A stretch of DNA of 64,000 nucleotides from Curtobacterium guangdongense (GTDB lineage: Bacteria; Actinomycetota; Actinomycetes; Actinomycetales; Microbacteriaceae): assembly GCF_049341845.1 (NCBI RefSeq), contig NZ_JBMPIT010000006.1, positions 1 to 64,000 on the forward strand, given 5' to 3'. Each line of letters opens with the position of its first letter. Positions within the stretch are counted from its first letter, which is position 1. The position numbers and the translations under genes are program-made. Under the pieces are notes generated by a model. The model was not told the DNA's origin. It did not search any database and saw only the letters and a list, made by a program, of their open reading frames with translations. Positions 1 through 8,232 of this stretch are shown piece by piece.

Positions 1-133
1 CCAGCACCGGGAACGACACCACCACCCACAACCGCGGCAACCCAGACACCCGCGGCTCCACCAACGCCGACACCCGCCCCTGCAACTGCGCGAGTCGAGA
101 GGAGCGGGTGCGGACGTCCGAGATGTCGGTCAT
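1..133 (-). CDS. Membrane protein, N-terminal fragment (runs off the window)
   Basis: The minus strand is open from an ATG at 133-131 to the window edge (44 codons). The reading begins MTDISDVRTRSSRL, and a hydrophobic stretch starts near residue 34 (LPRLWVVVSFPVL), so this looks like the start of an integral membrane protein. Its ATG overlaps the TGA of the glycosyltransferase upstream (ATGA), which points to translational coupling in one operon. Codon use is G/C at third positions, as in real neighbours. From context it is probably another polysaccharide membrane protein, but too little is visible to assign a family. Confidence 0.55.
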   Translation of the reverse strand, partial: MTDISDVRTRSSRLAQLQGRVSALVEPRVSGLPRLWVVVSFPVL

Positions 134-2619
134 CGGTTGGCGATGCGGCGCTTCACCTTCGCCGCGACGCTGCGCGGCCCTTCGGTGCGCAGGTAGTGGA
201 CGGCACGACCCAGGTCGTACCGCACGCCGTACAGCTTCTGGCGATCCGGGACGCGCACGCGCATCTCGTGGGCGACGGGCAGCGACGCGGCCGCGCGGAC
301 GGTCTTGTCGGCGGCACGGATCGGGTTCCGGCAGAACTCGACGAGCGGCGCGAGGACGTTCGACCAGGTGAAGTCCTGCCGGACCCGGGTGACGTTCTCG
401 AGGTAGGTCGCCCGGGCGTCGTCGTCGAACAGGACCTTGTCGAGCGCGTCGGCCAACCCGGTGACGTCGCGCTCGTGCACGACCTCGCCGAGCCGTTCCT
501 CGGCGACGAGCTCGGCGAAGGAGTCCCCGCCCGTCGTGACGATCGGCAGGCTCGCCCAGAGGTAGTCGAGGATCCTGGTGCGGAACGAGAACGTCGTCTC
601 GAGGTGCTCGTAGTGCGTGGAGACGCCGGCGTCGGCCTCGGCGAGGTACGCGCCGCGCTCCTCGTACGGGATCCACGACTCGTTGAAGAACACATGCTTG
701 CCGGTGAGCCCGAGGTCGTCGGACTCCTTCCGGACCTTCGCGACGATGTCCATCTCCGGGACGTCCGGGTTCGGGTGCTGGACGCCCATGAAGAACAGGC
801 GGACGTCCGAGTGACGCTCCGCGAGCTCCCCCATCGCGCGGACGAGCGTGATCGGGTCGAACCAGTCGTAGATGCCGCCGCCCCAGACGATGAGCTTGTC
901 GTCCTTGCCGATGCCCGGCACGACGCCCTTGACGACGTTCGTGGTGTGCACCGGCGGCGTCGCGGACAGACCGAACGGCACGACGCCGATCAGGCTGCGG
1001 AGCTCGGGGTCCCGTGAGTACGTCCTGGCGTTGATCCGGCCGGAACCGGCGAGCTGACCGAGCCAGAACAGGCGCTGTCGCTCCGAGGCGCAGATGAAGA
1101 AGTCGCCGAGCTCGAGCTGGTGGTTCAGCGTGTCGGACGCGTCGAGGATCTGACGGTCCCACTTGTCGACGTCCTCGTCGCGGCCCTGCTCGAGCTGCTC
1201 GAGGTGCAGCGGGTCGTACACGTCGACGACGAGGATCTTCGCCGTCGACTCGAGCACCGGGAACAGTCGGAGCGCGTGGCCCTGGACGATGATGACGTCC
1301 GCCCAGCCCTCGTGCTCGATCATCTGGCGCGGGTGACGGTGCGGGACGGTGACGACGTCGTAGTCCGGGTCGATCTGCACCGAGCGGGTCAGGCTGATGA
1401 CCCGGACGTCGTGCTCGCCGGACAGCTCCTTCGCCATGTTCGTCGCGCGGATCGCGGGGCCGGCCATCTTCTCGCCGATGGCGTCGCCGGTGACGATGAG
1501 GATCCGCCGACGCTGCCCGACCTCGAGCACGCCGAGCGAGTGCACGATCTTGTCGTACCCGGCCAGGTAGGACTCGATCGGGTACGCCGGCTCGTCGCGG
1601 TTGCCGAAGAGCCGGAGCAGTTCGCGGTCGCTCCGCACGCGGGTCGCCTGGACCTGCCGACGCGACTCGGTCATGGACGGGAGTTCCTCGACGAACCGGT
1701 CGATGCCGAACACGCCGGCCATCGTCGTCTTCGACACCGGCATCGTCGGGTCGGCGTCGCCACCTGGTCGACGGATGTCGAGCGACTCGGAGTCGAGCTC
1801 GCCACGACCGACCGCGCGGCGAACCGCGAGCGCGAGGGCACCGGGCAGCGCGGTGCGCAGCTGCTCGTCGCCGAGGTTCTTGTACAGCGTGAACAGGGCG
1901 TTCCGTTCGAGCAGGTACGTCTCGCGGAAGTCGCCGAGCTTGTTCATCGACGCGTGGTGCTTGTGGAAGGCCACGGACTTCGGCTGGTAGCGGAAGCGCC
2001 AGCCGAGCAAGTTGAGCCGCCAGCCGAGGTCGACGTCCTCGTAGAACATGAAGTAACGGTCGTCGAAGCCGTCGAGCTGCTCGAACAGGTCGGCGCGGAT
2101 GAACATCGCGGCGCCGGTGCCGAAGAGCACGTCCGTCTCGGTCTCCCACTTACCGGTGTCCGGCGAACCGGCGAAGGGCTTGTAGCCCATGCCGTACCAG
2201 GTCATCGCGGCCTCGGTGAAGTCGACGTTGACGCCGTCCCAGTCGAGGACCTTGCTCGCGACCGCGCCGATGTCGCGGCCGGACGCGAAGGTCGCCATCG
2301 CCTCGCGGATCCAGGCAGGGTCGGGGCGGGCGTCGTTGTTGAGGAACGCGACGAACTCACCGGTGGTGTTCGCGACACCGAGGTTGCACCCACCGGTGAA
2401 CCCGAGGTTGCCACCGGACTCGACGAGCGTGAAGGGGAGGTCGGACGCCTTGAGCCGCCCGACGTGCTCCGCACCGGAGTCGTTGTCCACGACGACGATC
2501 TCCAGCTTGTCGGCGGGCCAGTCCTGCTCGACCAGACCGGCGATGCTCGTGAGGGTGTCGTCGGTGCCCTTGTAGTTCACGAGGACGACCGAGACGACCC
2601 CCGTCCTGCGCTCGCTCAC
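130..2619 (-). CDS. Two-domain glycosyltransferase (GT2 fused to GT4)
   Basis: This 829-residue cytoplasmic enzyme probably adds two sugars to a growing cell-wall glycan. The N-terminal GT2 domain (about residues 8-260) opens with SVVLVNYKG and has VVVDNDSG, the metal/nucleotide region FLNNDARPDP and the acceptor-side motif FYEDVDLGWRL, as in rhamnosyltransferases of the WbbL/RfbN type. After a linker, a GT4-like domain (about 370-760) carries GDAIGEKMAGPAIRA and the late THYEHLETTFSFRTRILDY region. I chose GTG 2619 because AAAGGG lies 5 bases upstream and a TAGGGT -10 box at 2687-2692 gives a leader of about 60 bases; the GTG at 2688 would lie inside that promoter. Donor sugars are not readable from sequence. 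The stop overlaps the next gene's ATG. Confidence 0.85.
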   Translation of the reverse strand: MSERRTGVVSVVLVNYKGTDDTLTSIAGLVEQDWPADKLEIVVVDNDSGAEHVGRLKASDLPFTLVESGGNLGFTGGCNLGVANTTGEFVAFLNNDARPDPAWIREAMATFASGRDIGAVASKVLDWDGVNVDFTEAAMTWYGMGYKPFAGSPDTGKWETETDVLFGTGAAMFIRADLFEQLDGFDDRYFMFYEDVDLGWRLNLLGWRFRYQPKSVAFHKHHASMNKLGDFRETYLLERNALFTLYKNLGDEQLRTALPGALALAVRRAVGRGELDSESLDIRRPGGDADPTMPVSKTTMAGVFGIDRFVEELPSMTESRRQVQATRVRSDRELLRLFGNRDEPAYPIESYLAGYDKIVHSLGVLEVGQRRRILIVTGDAIGEKMAGPAIRATNMAKELSGEHDVRVISLTRSVQIDPDYDVVTVPHRHPRQMIEHEGWADVIIVQGHALRLFPVLESTAKILVVDVYDPLHLEQLEQGRDEDVDKWDRQILDASDTLNHQLELGDFFICASERQRLFWLGQLAGSGRINARTYSRDPELRSLIGVVPFGLSATPPVHTTNVVKGVVPGIGKDDKLIVWGGGIYDWFDPITLVRAMGELAERHSDVRLFFMGVQHPNPDVPEMDIVAKVRKESDDLGLTGKHVFFNESWIPYEERGAYLAEADAGVSTHYEHLETTFSFRTRILDYLWASLPIVTTGGDSFAELVAEERLGEVVHERDVTGLADALDKVLFDDDARATYLENVTRVRQDFTWSNVLAPLVEFCRNPIRAADKTVRAAASLPVAHEMRVRVPDRQKLYGVRYDLGRAVHYLRTEGPRSVAAKVKRRIANR

Positions 2620-2686
2620 TCGAACCCTTTCGTCAGCGCGATACGGACCCGTGCGGGACCGCCACGACCGGCGTCGTGCGGAGAAC

Positions 2687-2692
2687 ACCCTA
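2687..2692 (-). promoter_or_regulatory. -10 box for the GT2-GT4 gene
   Basis: On the minus strand this reads TAGGGT, matching TANNNT. It would start RNA near 2680 and leave a leader of about 60 bases before GTG 2619, which has a good AAAGGG ribosome site. No clear -35 is seen. Confidence 0.4.
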
Positions 2693-2755
2693 CAAGGCCG
2701 AACCCGCGGATCCCGGGTGCCCCGCCAGCGCCGACGGCTGCGGCATGATGGAGCG

Positions 2756-4060
2756 ATGCCCGATCACCTCTCTTCCGCGGACGACCAGGCCGCGCTCTAC
2801 CGATCGATCGCAGCGGGTGAACACCGCAGCGGCGGACGGGGAACCGTCGCCTTCGCGGTGTCCACCGACGACGTCGATGCCGGCGCCGGCGACGTGTACG
2901 TCGCGCTCGGCCTGGCGAAGTACCTCGAACGGCTCGGCTGGGGCGTGGTGCTCTGGCCGATCGAGCAGTGGGACACGCACGTGGCGGACGACGTCGACGT
3001 CGTCGTCTCGATGATCGAGTCGTTCGTCCCTGGGCTCCTCCCCCAGCACACCGCGCTGGTCGCGTGGGTACGCAACTGGACCGACGTCTGGGCGGAGCTG
3101 CCCTACCTCGACGAGTTCGACTCGATCTGGACGTCGTCCACGCCGGCGCGCGACCGGATCGCCGAGCGCTACGACGGCCCGGTCCAGGTCCTGCCGATCG
3201 GGGTCGACCTCGAGCTGTTCACCGGCGAGCGAGCCGGCGAGCGAGCCGGTGACCGGACCGACTCCGCCGACATCGACGTCGTCACCACCGTGAACTTCTG
3301 GGGTGCCGACCGGGCCGGGATCCCGGCCATCGCCGAGCTCGCCGAGTCGCGCGACGTCGTCTGGTACGGCGCGAACGGCGACCACCTGCACCTCGACGAG
3401 CGCGTCGACCACCGTGGCAAGGTGCCCTTCTTCGACCTGCCGGCGGTGTACGCGTCCGCGCGGGTCGTCGTCGACGACGTCATCCCGCCGGCCCGCGAGT
3501 ACGCGACGCACAACTCCCGGCTCTTCGAAGGGCTGGCCTCCGGCGCCCTCGTCGTGACGAACTGCGCGGAGGGGCTCGACGAGCTCGGACTCGCCGGAGT
3601 CCCCACCTACACCGACGGCCCGTCCCTCGTCGCCGCGGCGGCGACGGACGACCCCGACCTGGTCGAACGACTCCGTGCGGTGGTGCTCGAACGCCACTCG
3701 TACGACACCAGGGCCGTGACCGCCGACGAAGACCTCCGCCGCGTCGTCCAGGCGCGCCGGGACCGACCCGGGGTCGACCGCGGGCCGTTCCTGATCTGGG
3801 CCGCCCACATGCGGGAACGCCTCCGCCAGGCCGAGCGCGACCGCGACCTGCACCTGTCGGGCGTGCAGGACATCAACGAGCGCCTGATCTCCGCCGTCGA
3901 CGCCGCCGAGACGAACGCCGCGTCGGCCGCTGCCGCGCACGACAGGATCGGCGAGCTGACCGCAGAGCGCGACCGTCTGGCGATCCGTCTCGACGAGGTC
4001 ACCAGGAGCCGCGCCTACAAGCTCGTCGAGCGCGCCGCCCGGATCGCACGCCGTCGCTGA
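2756..4060 (+). CDS. CgeB-like glycosyltransferase
   Basis: This is a 434-residue soluble protein of the CgeB/Glyco_trans_1_2 type. The N-terminal Rossmann-like half begins near GTVAFAVSTDDVDAGAGDVY. The C-terminal half holds the family's donor-site region EYATHNSRLFEGLASGALVV near residues 245-265, where the Arg/Glu pair and the GA.VV turn are typical. Residues 355-434 are charged and helical, probably coiled coil, and end in a basic tail (RAARIARRR) that could touch the membrane. The ATG at 2756 is the first start before the conserved region; CATGAT lies 6 bases upstream, so the mRNA may be leaderless. It is transcribed away from the fused glycosyltransferase, sharing a 136-base gap. A short GERAGERAGDRT repeat occurs near residue 160. 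The sugar is unknown. Confidence 0.8.
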   Translation: MPDHLSSADDQAALYRSIAAGEHRSGGRGTVAFAVSTDDVDAGAGDVYVALGLAKYLERLGWGVVLWPIEQWDTHVADDVDVVVSMIESFVPGLLPQHTALVAWVRNWTDVWAELPYLDEFDSIWTSSTPARDRIAERYDGPVQVLPIGVDLELFTGERAGERAGDRTDSADIDVVTTVNFWGADRAGIPAIAELAESRDVVWYGANGDHLHLDERVDHRGKVPFFDLPAVYASARVVVDDVIPPAREYATHNSRLFEGLASGALVVTNCAEGLDELGLAGVPTYTDGPSLVAAAATDDPDLVERLRAVVLERHSYDTRAVTADEDLRRVVQARRDRPGVDRGPFLIWAAHMRERLRQAERDRDLHLSGVQDINERLISAVDAAETNAASAAAAHDRIGELTAERDRLAIRLDEVTRSRAYKLVERAARIARRR

Positions 4061-4082
4061 GCACCCGGCCGGACGCCGGGAG

Positions 4083-4122
4083 ACGACGAAGGGGCACCGC
4101 GGTCGCGGTGCCCCTTCGTCGT
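4083..4122. terminator. Bidirectional hairpin terminator
   Basis: An 18-bp perfect stem (left arm 4083-4100, right arm 4105-4122) with loop GGTC lies between two convergent genes. The outer arm is A/T-containing on both sides (GACGAAGGGG / CCCCTTCGTC), so it can serve both strands. Confidence 0.85.
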
Positions 4123-4132
4123 GCCGGTGGCG

Positions 4133-6574
4133 CTACTTGACGGTCACCGTCGAGCACGCGATCGTGTTCGACCCGGCCCCGACGTTGATCGCGTACATGC
4201 AGACCTGGTGCTTGCCCGCCGTGAACCCGGTCAGCGTCTGGCTGAACTGGTGGTTCGCGCCGTACCCGGCCCCGAAGCTGTCGACGAGCGACGCCTTCGC
4301 GCCGGCTGCCTGGATGCTCGACGCTCCGACGTCGTCGACGTAGGTGTCGATGCGCACCGGGTCGGCCGTGTCCGGGTCGATCGCCCAGCCGCGCAGCGTG
4401 ATCGACCCGGCGGACCGGGAGGACGCCTCGTCGACGAAGAACGTCGGCGAGCCGGTCAGCATCGACACGCTCCGGCAGTCCGTCGTGTCGCTGCCGCCGC
4501 CGACGTTCTGCACCGTGGTGCAGACCGTGTGCTTGCCCGGCCCGACGTCGGTGATCGTCTTCGTGAACTGGTGGTTCGCTCCGTACCCGGGGAACGCCGT
4601 CGCGAGGGACGCCTTGGCCGTCTTCGCGGTGGTGCTGCCCGCCGACTTGCCGTCGATCGTGAACGAGACGTCCACCGGGTCGACGACGTCCGGGTCGATC
4701 GCCCAGCCGCGCATCGTCACGGTTCCGAGCGACGTGGCCTTCGCCTGGTCGATCGACATGTTCGGCGCACCGGTGGGCTGCGCCACGGTCCGGCACGTCC
4801 AGGTCGCGGGGTGCCCGCCCACCTCGTCGACGGCGGCGATGCACAGTTCGTGCGGCACCGACGGCGCGAGGCCGGTGATCGTCATGCTGAACTGGTGGTT
4901 CGCGCCGTACCCGGGGAACGCCGTCGCGAGGGAGGCCTTCGCGATGTCGGCCCGACGGCCCTTGACGCGGGTGCCGTCGACGTACGCGTCGACCCGCACG
5001 GACTTCGCCGTGTCGGGGTCGATCGCCCAACCGCGCACCGTCAGCATCCCGGGGGACTTCGAGTCCGCCTGGTCGAGGCTCGTCATCGGCGACCCGGTCT
5101 GCCGCGTGAACGACTCGCAGCCGAGCTGCTTGTCGGAGCCGCTCCCCGCCTTGTTCACCGCGACGACGCAGAGCTGGTGCGATCCCGGGGAGACGCCGGA
5201 GATCGTCCCGGAGAACTTGTGGGCGTCACCGTACCCGGGCTTCGCGGCGTCGAGGCTCGCCTTGACCTGGTTCGCCGTCCACGTCGCCTTGGTGCTGCCG
5301 TCGATCTGCACCCGCACCGACACGGCCGCGGTGGTGTCCGGGTCGATGGCCCAGCCGCGCACCGTCACGGTGTCGATCGCACTGCTCACGGCGTCGATCA
5401 CGCCGACCGGGCTCCCACCCTCGATCGTGAACGTGGCGCACTGGAACTGCGCGTTCGAGCCTGCTCCGGCGTTGATGCCCCACGCGCACACCTCGTGCGA
5501 GCCGGCGCTGAGGCCCGTGAGCTTCGCGGAGAACCCGTGCTTGGTGTTGTTCGCGCCGAGCTGGCCGGCGAGTGACGGGGTGTCGATGTTCGCGGTGACG
5601 CTCGCCGCGCCCGCGCCGTCGACGTAGAGATCGGTGCGGATCGGGGAGGTCGTGTCGGGGTCGACGGCCCAGCCGGTCACGACGGCCTGCTGGTAGCCGG
5701 TCGAGACGCCGGTGATGGCACCCGTCGGCGAGTTCCCGCCGGTGGTGGATCCGAACCAGTCGGTGTACATCCGCCAGAAGTTGCGGTTGCCGTACGCCGA
5801 GCAGCTGTCACCGGTGCCGTAGAGGTTGTTCAGCGCCGCCTGGTTGGGCACGTACGGCGTGTAGATGTACAGCGCCGCGGTGGCCTGGTTCTGGATGTAG
5901 ACCTGCTTCGTGCCGCATGCACCGTTCGGGTTGTACAGGATCGTGTTCGTCCGCCCGGCCTGGTAGCCCCACGAGTTCGGCGATGCCTTGTAGCGCTGGA
6001 ACTGCAGCCCGGCCGCGTACACCTGCGCGAAGAAGCCGTTGTACGCCGGGTCGCACGGAGCGGTGTCCGGGCAGGCGAAACCGGTCGCGTGCGTGTACTT
6101 GTACGACGTCGGTGCGCTCGACGTGACGAGCCCCTGCTCCTTCTCGAGCAGGACGAGCAGCACCTTCTGGCTGATGCCGCACGCGCGGGCGACCCCGTCG
6201 ATGATCTGCGCCGCGGTCATCGAGCCGCCGCCGAGGCCCGCGCAGCGCCCGGCGACGGCGCCGATGGCCCGGGTGTTCTGGGAGTAGTTCCGGAGACACG
6301 CCGGGCCGGACCCGGACCTGCAGGTCGGGACCTTGCCGTCGAGGAAGTACTGCACCTGGGCGGCGTTCAGCGCGTTCGAGTTGTAGAAGTTCGCGTCGCT
6401 GATGATGTTGCCGGGGTCGAACCCGCTCGCGGTCGCCGCGGAGGCCGGCTGCTCGTCGACGACCACCGTGAAGGCGCTGAGCGTCGCGGCGAACGCCACG
6501 ACGGCCGTGATCAGCGCGATCCAGGCGCGCGGGCGGCGGAGCGCTGGTCGGCGCGCTTCGGTCTGGGCGTTCAC
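4133..6574 (-). CDS. Secreted surface protein with five tandem 'GWAIDPD' repeats
   Basis: This is an 813-residue exported protein. A basic N-terminus and one hydrophobic segment (about residues 15-37, ALITAVVAFAATLSAF) form a signal or anchor. Residues about 50-280 are a Cys-rich domain found in secreted actinobacterial proteins, starting FDPGNIISDANFY and holding LLVLLEKEQGLVT, which looks like a lysozyme-type helix with a possible catalytic Glu; activity is not shown. Five repeats of about 105 residues follow to the C-terminus, each with GWAxDPDT, xVDG, GYGANHQFS and a late Cys. The start is GTG 6574 in a GTGA overlap with the lipoprotein gene, so the two are co-expressed. The same repeat occurs three times in the GH6 enzyme at 29857. 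A role at the cell wall is likely but inferred. Confidence 0.85.
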   Translation of the reverse strand: MNAQTEARRPALRRPRAWIALITAVVAFAATLSAFTVVVDEQPASAATASGFDPGNIISDANFYNSNALNAAQVQYFLDGKVPTCRSGSGPACLRNYSQNTRAIGAVAGRCAGLGGGSMTAAQIIDGVARACGISQKVLLVLLEKEQGLVTSSAPTSYKYTHATGFACPDTAPCDPAYNGFFAQVYAAGLQFQRYKASPNSWGYQAGRTNTILYNPNGACGTKQVYIQNQATAALYIYTPYVPNQAALNNLYGTGDSCSAYGNRNFWRMYTDWFGSTTGGNSPTGAITGVSTGYQQAVVTGWAVDPDTTSPIRTDLYVDGAGAASVTANIDTPSLAGQLGANNTKHGFSAKLTGLSAGSHEVCAWGINAGAGSNAQFQCATFTIEGGSPVGVIDAVSSAIDTVTVRGWAIDPDTTAAVSVRVQIDGSTKATWTANQVKASLDAAKPGYGDAHKFSGTISGVSPGSHQLCVVAVNKAGSGSDKQLGCESFTRQTGSPMTSLDQADSKSPGMLTVRGWAIDPDTAKSVRVDAYVDGTRVKGRRADIAKASLATAFPGYGANHQFSMTITGLAPSVPHELCIAAVDEVGGHPATWTCRTVAQPTGAPNMSIDQAKATSLGTVTMRGWAIDPDVVDPVDVSFTIDGKSAGSTTAKTAKASLATAFPGYGANHQFTKTITDVGPGKHTVCTTVQNVGGGSDTTDCRSVSMLTGSPTFFVDEASSRSAGSITLRGWAIDPDTADPVRIDTYVDDVGASSIQAAGAKASLVDSFGAGYGANHQFSQTLTGFTAGKHQVCMYAINVGAGSNTIACSTVTVK
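4136..5725 (-). repeat. Five in-gene tandem repeats of about 315 bp
   Basis: These encode the five GWA(I/V)DPD domains. Repeats three and four share an identical protein stretch KASLATAFPGYGANHQF, which means recent duplication or gene conversion; the other copies are more diverged. Confidence 0.8.
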
Positions 6575-7140
6575 GGGATCTCCACTGTCGTCGTGGCCGA
6601 GGTGACGGACTTGCCGCCGAGGGAGTAGCGGAGGGCGACCGTCCAGGTGCCCGACCCGAGCTGCGCGCGGGGGAAGGAGACCTGCGCGCAGTTGATGCTC
6701 GTGCTCGCCACCCGGGCCTCGCTCCCCTGCTCGCGGGTGGTGCCGCCCTGCTTCGCGGTGAAGGTGCACTTGCCGCTCGTGTCGGTCGCCCCGCTGACGA
6801 TGCCGGACGCCTGCAGCGTCTGCGATCCTGCGTCCCACCCGGCGTAGGTCACGAGCGCGGTGGCCGGGAAGTCCGACGGCGGCGCCTCGGACGGGTCGTC
6901 GGCCGGGGTCTCGCTCGGGATCGGCACGGTCGTCGGCCCGTCACCATCGGAGGGACCGGAGCCGGATCCCGCGTCGTCGGAGCCCGCCGAGGCGGAGGGC
7001 GTGGCCGACGCCGATGCGGATGCCGACGCGCTGCGCGACGGCGTCGGTCGGTCGCCGCCGCCGCCGGTGCAGGCGGCGAGGACGAGCAGCGCCACGGCGG
7101 TCAAGCCGAGCGCGGAGACGGTGGATGCGGTGCGATGCAC
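6571..7140 (-). CDS. Small lipoprotein
   Basis: This is a 189-residue predicted lipoprotein. The signal peptide ends in a lipobox LAAC with Cys24 as the lipidation site. Residues about 33-92 are a low-complexity Ser/Ala/Pro/Asp linker (SASASASASATPSAS), typical of a spacer across the wall. The remaining 95 residues form a small beta-rich domain with two Cys that may pair, beginning ALVTYAGWDAGSQTLQ. The start is GTG 7140 with no clear ribosome site. Its stop overlaps the start of the five-repeat secreted protein (GTGA), so the two probably work together outside the membrane. I do not recognise a named family. Confidence 0.7.
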   Translation of the reverse strand: MHRTASTVSALGLTAVALLVLAACTGGGGDRPTPSRSASASASASATPSASAGSDDAGSGSGPSDGDGPTTVPIPSETPADDPSEAPPSDFPATALVTYAGWDAGSQTLQASGIVSGATDTSGKCTFTAKQGGTTREQGSEARVASTSINCAQVSFPRAQLGSGTWTVALRYSLGGKSVTSATTTVEIP

Positions 7141-7244
7141 GGGTGCCGATCTTGGTGAGGAGCATGGGACACGGGGCTTCGGGTGTTACCAGTGTGACAA
7201 GTGAGAAGGCCCAGGGGAAGATGAAAACCGTCTCAACCCCGGTT

Positions 7245-7264
7245 TGCCCCCCGCACCGGGGGCA
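7245..7264. other. Hairpin between divergent lipoprotein and wzm genes
   Basis: TGCCCCC and GGGGGCA pair around a 6-base loop. It overlaps a second possible stem (AAACCG 7225-7230 / CGGTTT 7240-7245). Both lie just upstream of the TACACT box for wzm and could be an operator; function unknown. Confidence 0.3.
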
Positions 7265-7288
7265 CGGCTCGCGGCGGACGCGCACGGC

Positions 7289-7294
7289 TACACT
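7289..7294 (+). promoter_or_regulatory. -10 box for the wzm-wzt operon
   Basis: TACACT fits TANNNT and lies 31 bases before the wzm start at 7326, leaving a leader of about 25 bases. Confidence 0.45.
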
Positions 7295-7325
7295 GTCCAG
7301 GTCCTGCCCCCGAACGAAGAGTGTG

Positions 7326-8228
7326 ATGGTCGACAACAACCGCATGCGCCAGCTCGCGGCGGAGCCCCTCGTCGTGGTGGGCGCCCCCTCGAGCGCGATC
7401 CGTGGCACCTGGCGGGAACTCCGCGACGTGTTCCACCAGCGCGAGATGCTCGGCATGCTCGTCCGCCGTGACCTGAAGGCCCGCTACAAGGACTCCGCGC
7501 TCGGCTTCGTGTGGACGCTCGTGCGCCCGCTCACGCAGCTCCTCATCTACTACTTCGTGATGGGCCAGATCCTGAACGCCGCGCGGGGCATCGACAACTT
7601 CGCGATCTACGTCTTCACCGGTCTGACCGCGTACACGCTCTTCAGCGAGATCGTCGCCGGGTCCACCGGGTCGATCGTCGGCAACAGCGGGCTGATCAAG
7701 AAGGTGTACGTCCCGCGAGAGGTCTTCCCGCTCGCGAGCGTCGGCGCCGCACTGGTGAACTACGCGATCCAGTTCGTGATCCTCATCGCGGCGACCGCGG
7801 TGCTCGGGAAGTTCCCGTGGCACGGCGGCCTGGTGTACCTGATCCCGTCGCTGCTCGTGATCCTGGTCTACGGCTCCGCCATCGGGCTCATCCTGTCGGC
7901 GCTCAACGTGTACCTGCGTGACGTGCAGTTCGTCATCGACGTCGGCCTGATGGTCCTGCTCTGGGGATCACCGATCGTCTACTCGTACTCGATGGTCGTC
8001 GACCGGCTCCACATCGGGTGGCTGCTCGCGATCTACACGAACAACCCGCTGACGCTCTCGGTGCTCGGGCTGCAGAACGCGATCTGGCTGCACAAGCCGG
8101 GCATCGTCGACTACCCCGACCACCTCATGATGCGCCTGCTCATCGCGTTCGTCATCGGACTGTTCTGCCTCATCGGCGCGCAGCGGGTCTTCTCCCGCCT
8201 GCAGGGCAACTTCGCACAGGAGCTCTGA
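7326..8228 (+). CDS. wzm: Polysaccharide ABC exporter, permease subunit
   Basis: This 300-residue inner-membrane protein of the ABC-2 type carries a lipid-linked or nascent cell-surface polysaccharide outward, working with the ATPase encoded 4 bases downstream. A cytoplasmic N-terminus leads into the family stretch RRDLKARYKDSALGF near residue 44, followed by about six membrane segments and a basic C-terminus. The start is ATG 7326, preceded by a weak GAAGAG site. The size is slightly above that of typical Wzm/TagG proteins because of the N-terminal extension. With the rml genes nearby, a rhamnose-containing glycan is the likely cargo; this is inferred from context. Confidence 0.9.
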   Translation: MVDNNRMRQLAAEPLVVVGAPSSAIRGTWRELRDVFHQREMLGMLVRRDLKARYKDSALGFVWTLVRPLTQLLIYYFVMGQILNAARGIDNFAIYVFTGLTAYTLFSEIVAGSTGSIVGNSGLIKKVYVPREVFPLASVGAALVNYAIQFVILIAATAVLGKFPWHGGLVYLIPSLLVILVYGSAIGLILSALNVYLRDVQFVIDVGLMVLLWGSPIVYSYSMVVDRLHIGWLLAIYTNNPLTLSVLGLQNAIWLHKPGIVDYPDHLMMRLLIAFVIGLFCLIGAQRVFSRLQGNFAQEL

Positions 8229-8232
8229 GCAC

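Noticed and set aside
1120..2748. Long open frame of 542 codons on the plus strand opposite the fused glycosyltransferase
   Set aside because: It is rich in Arg, Val, Asp and Ala with no domain, has no start context, and lies opposite a gene with clear motifs. Long antisense frames like this are expected at this GC content; many others were dropped for the same reason.
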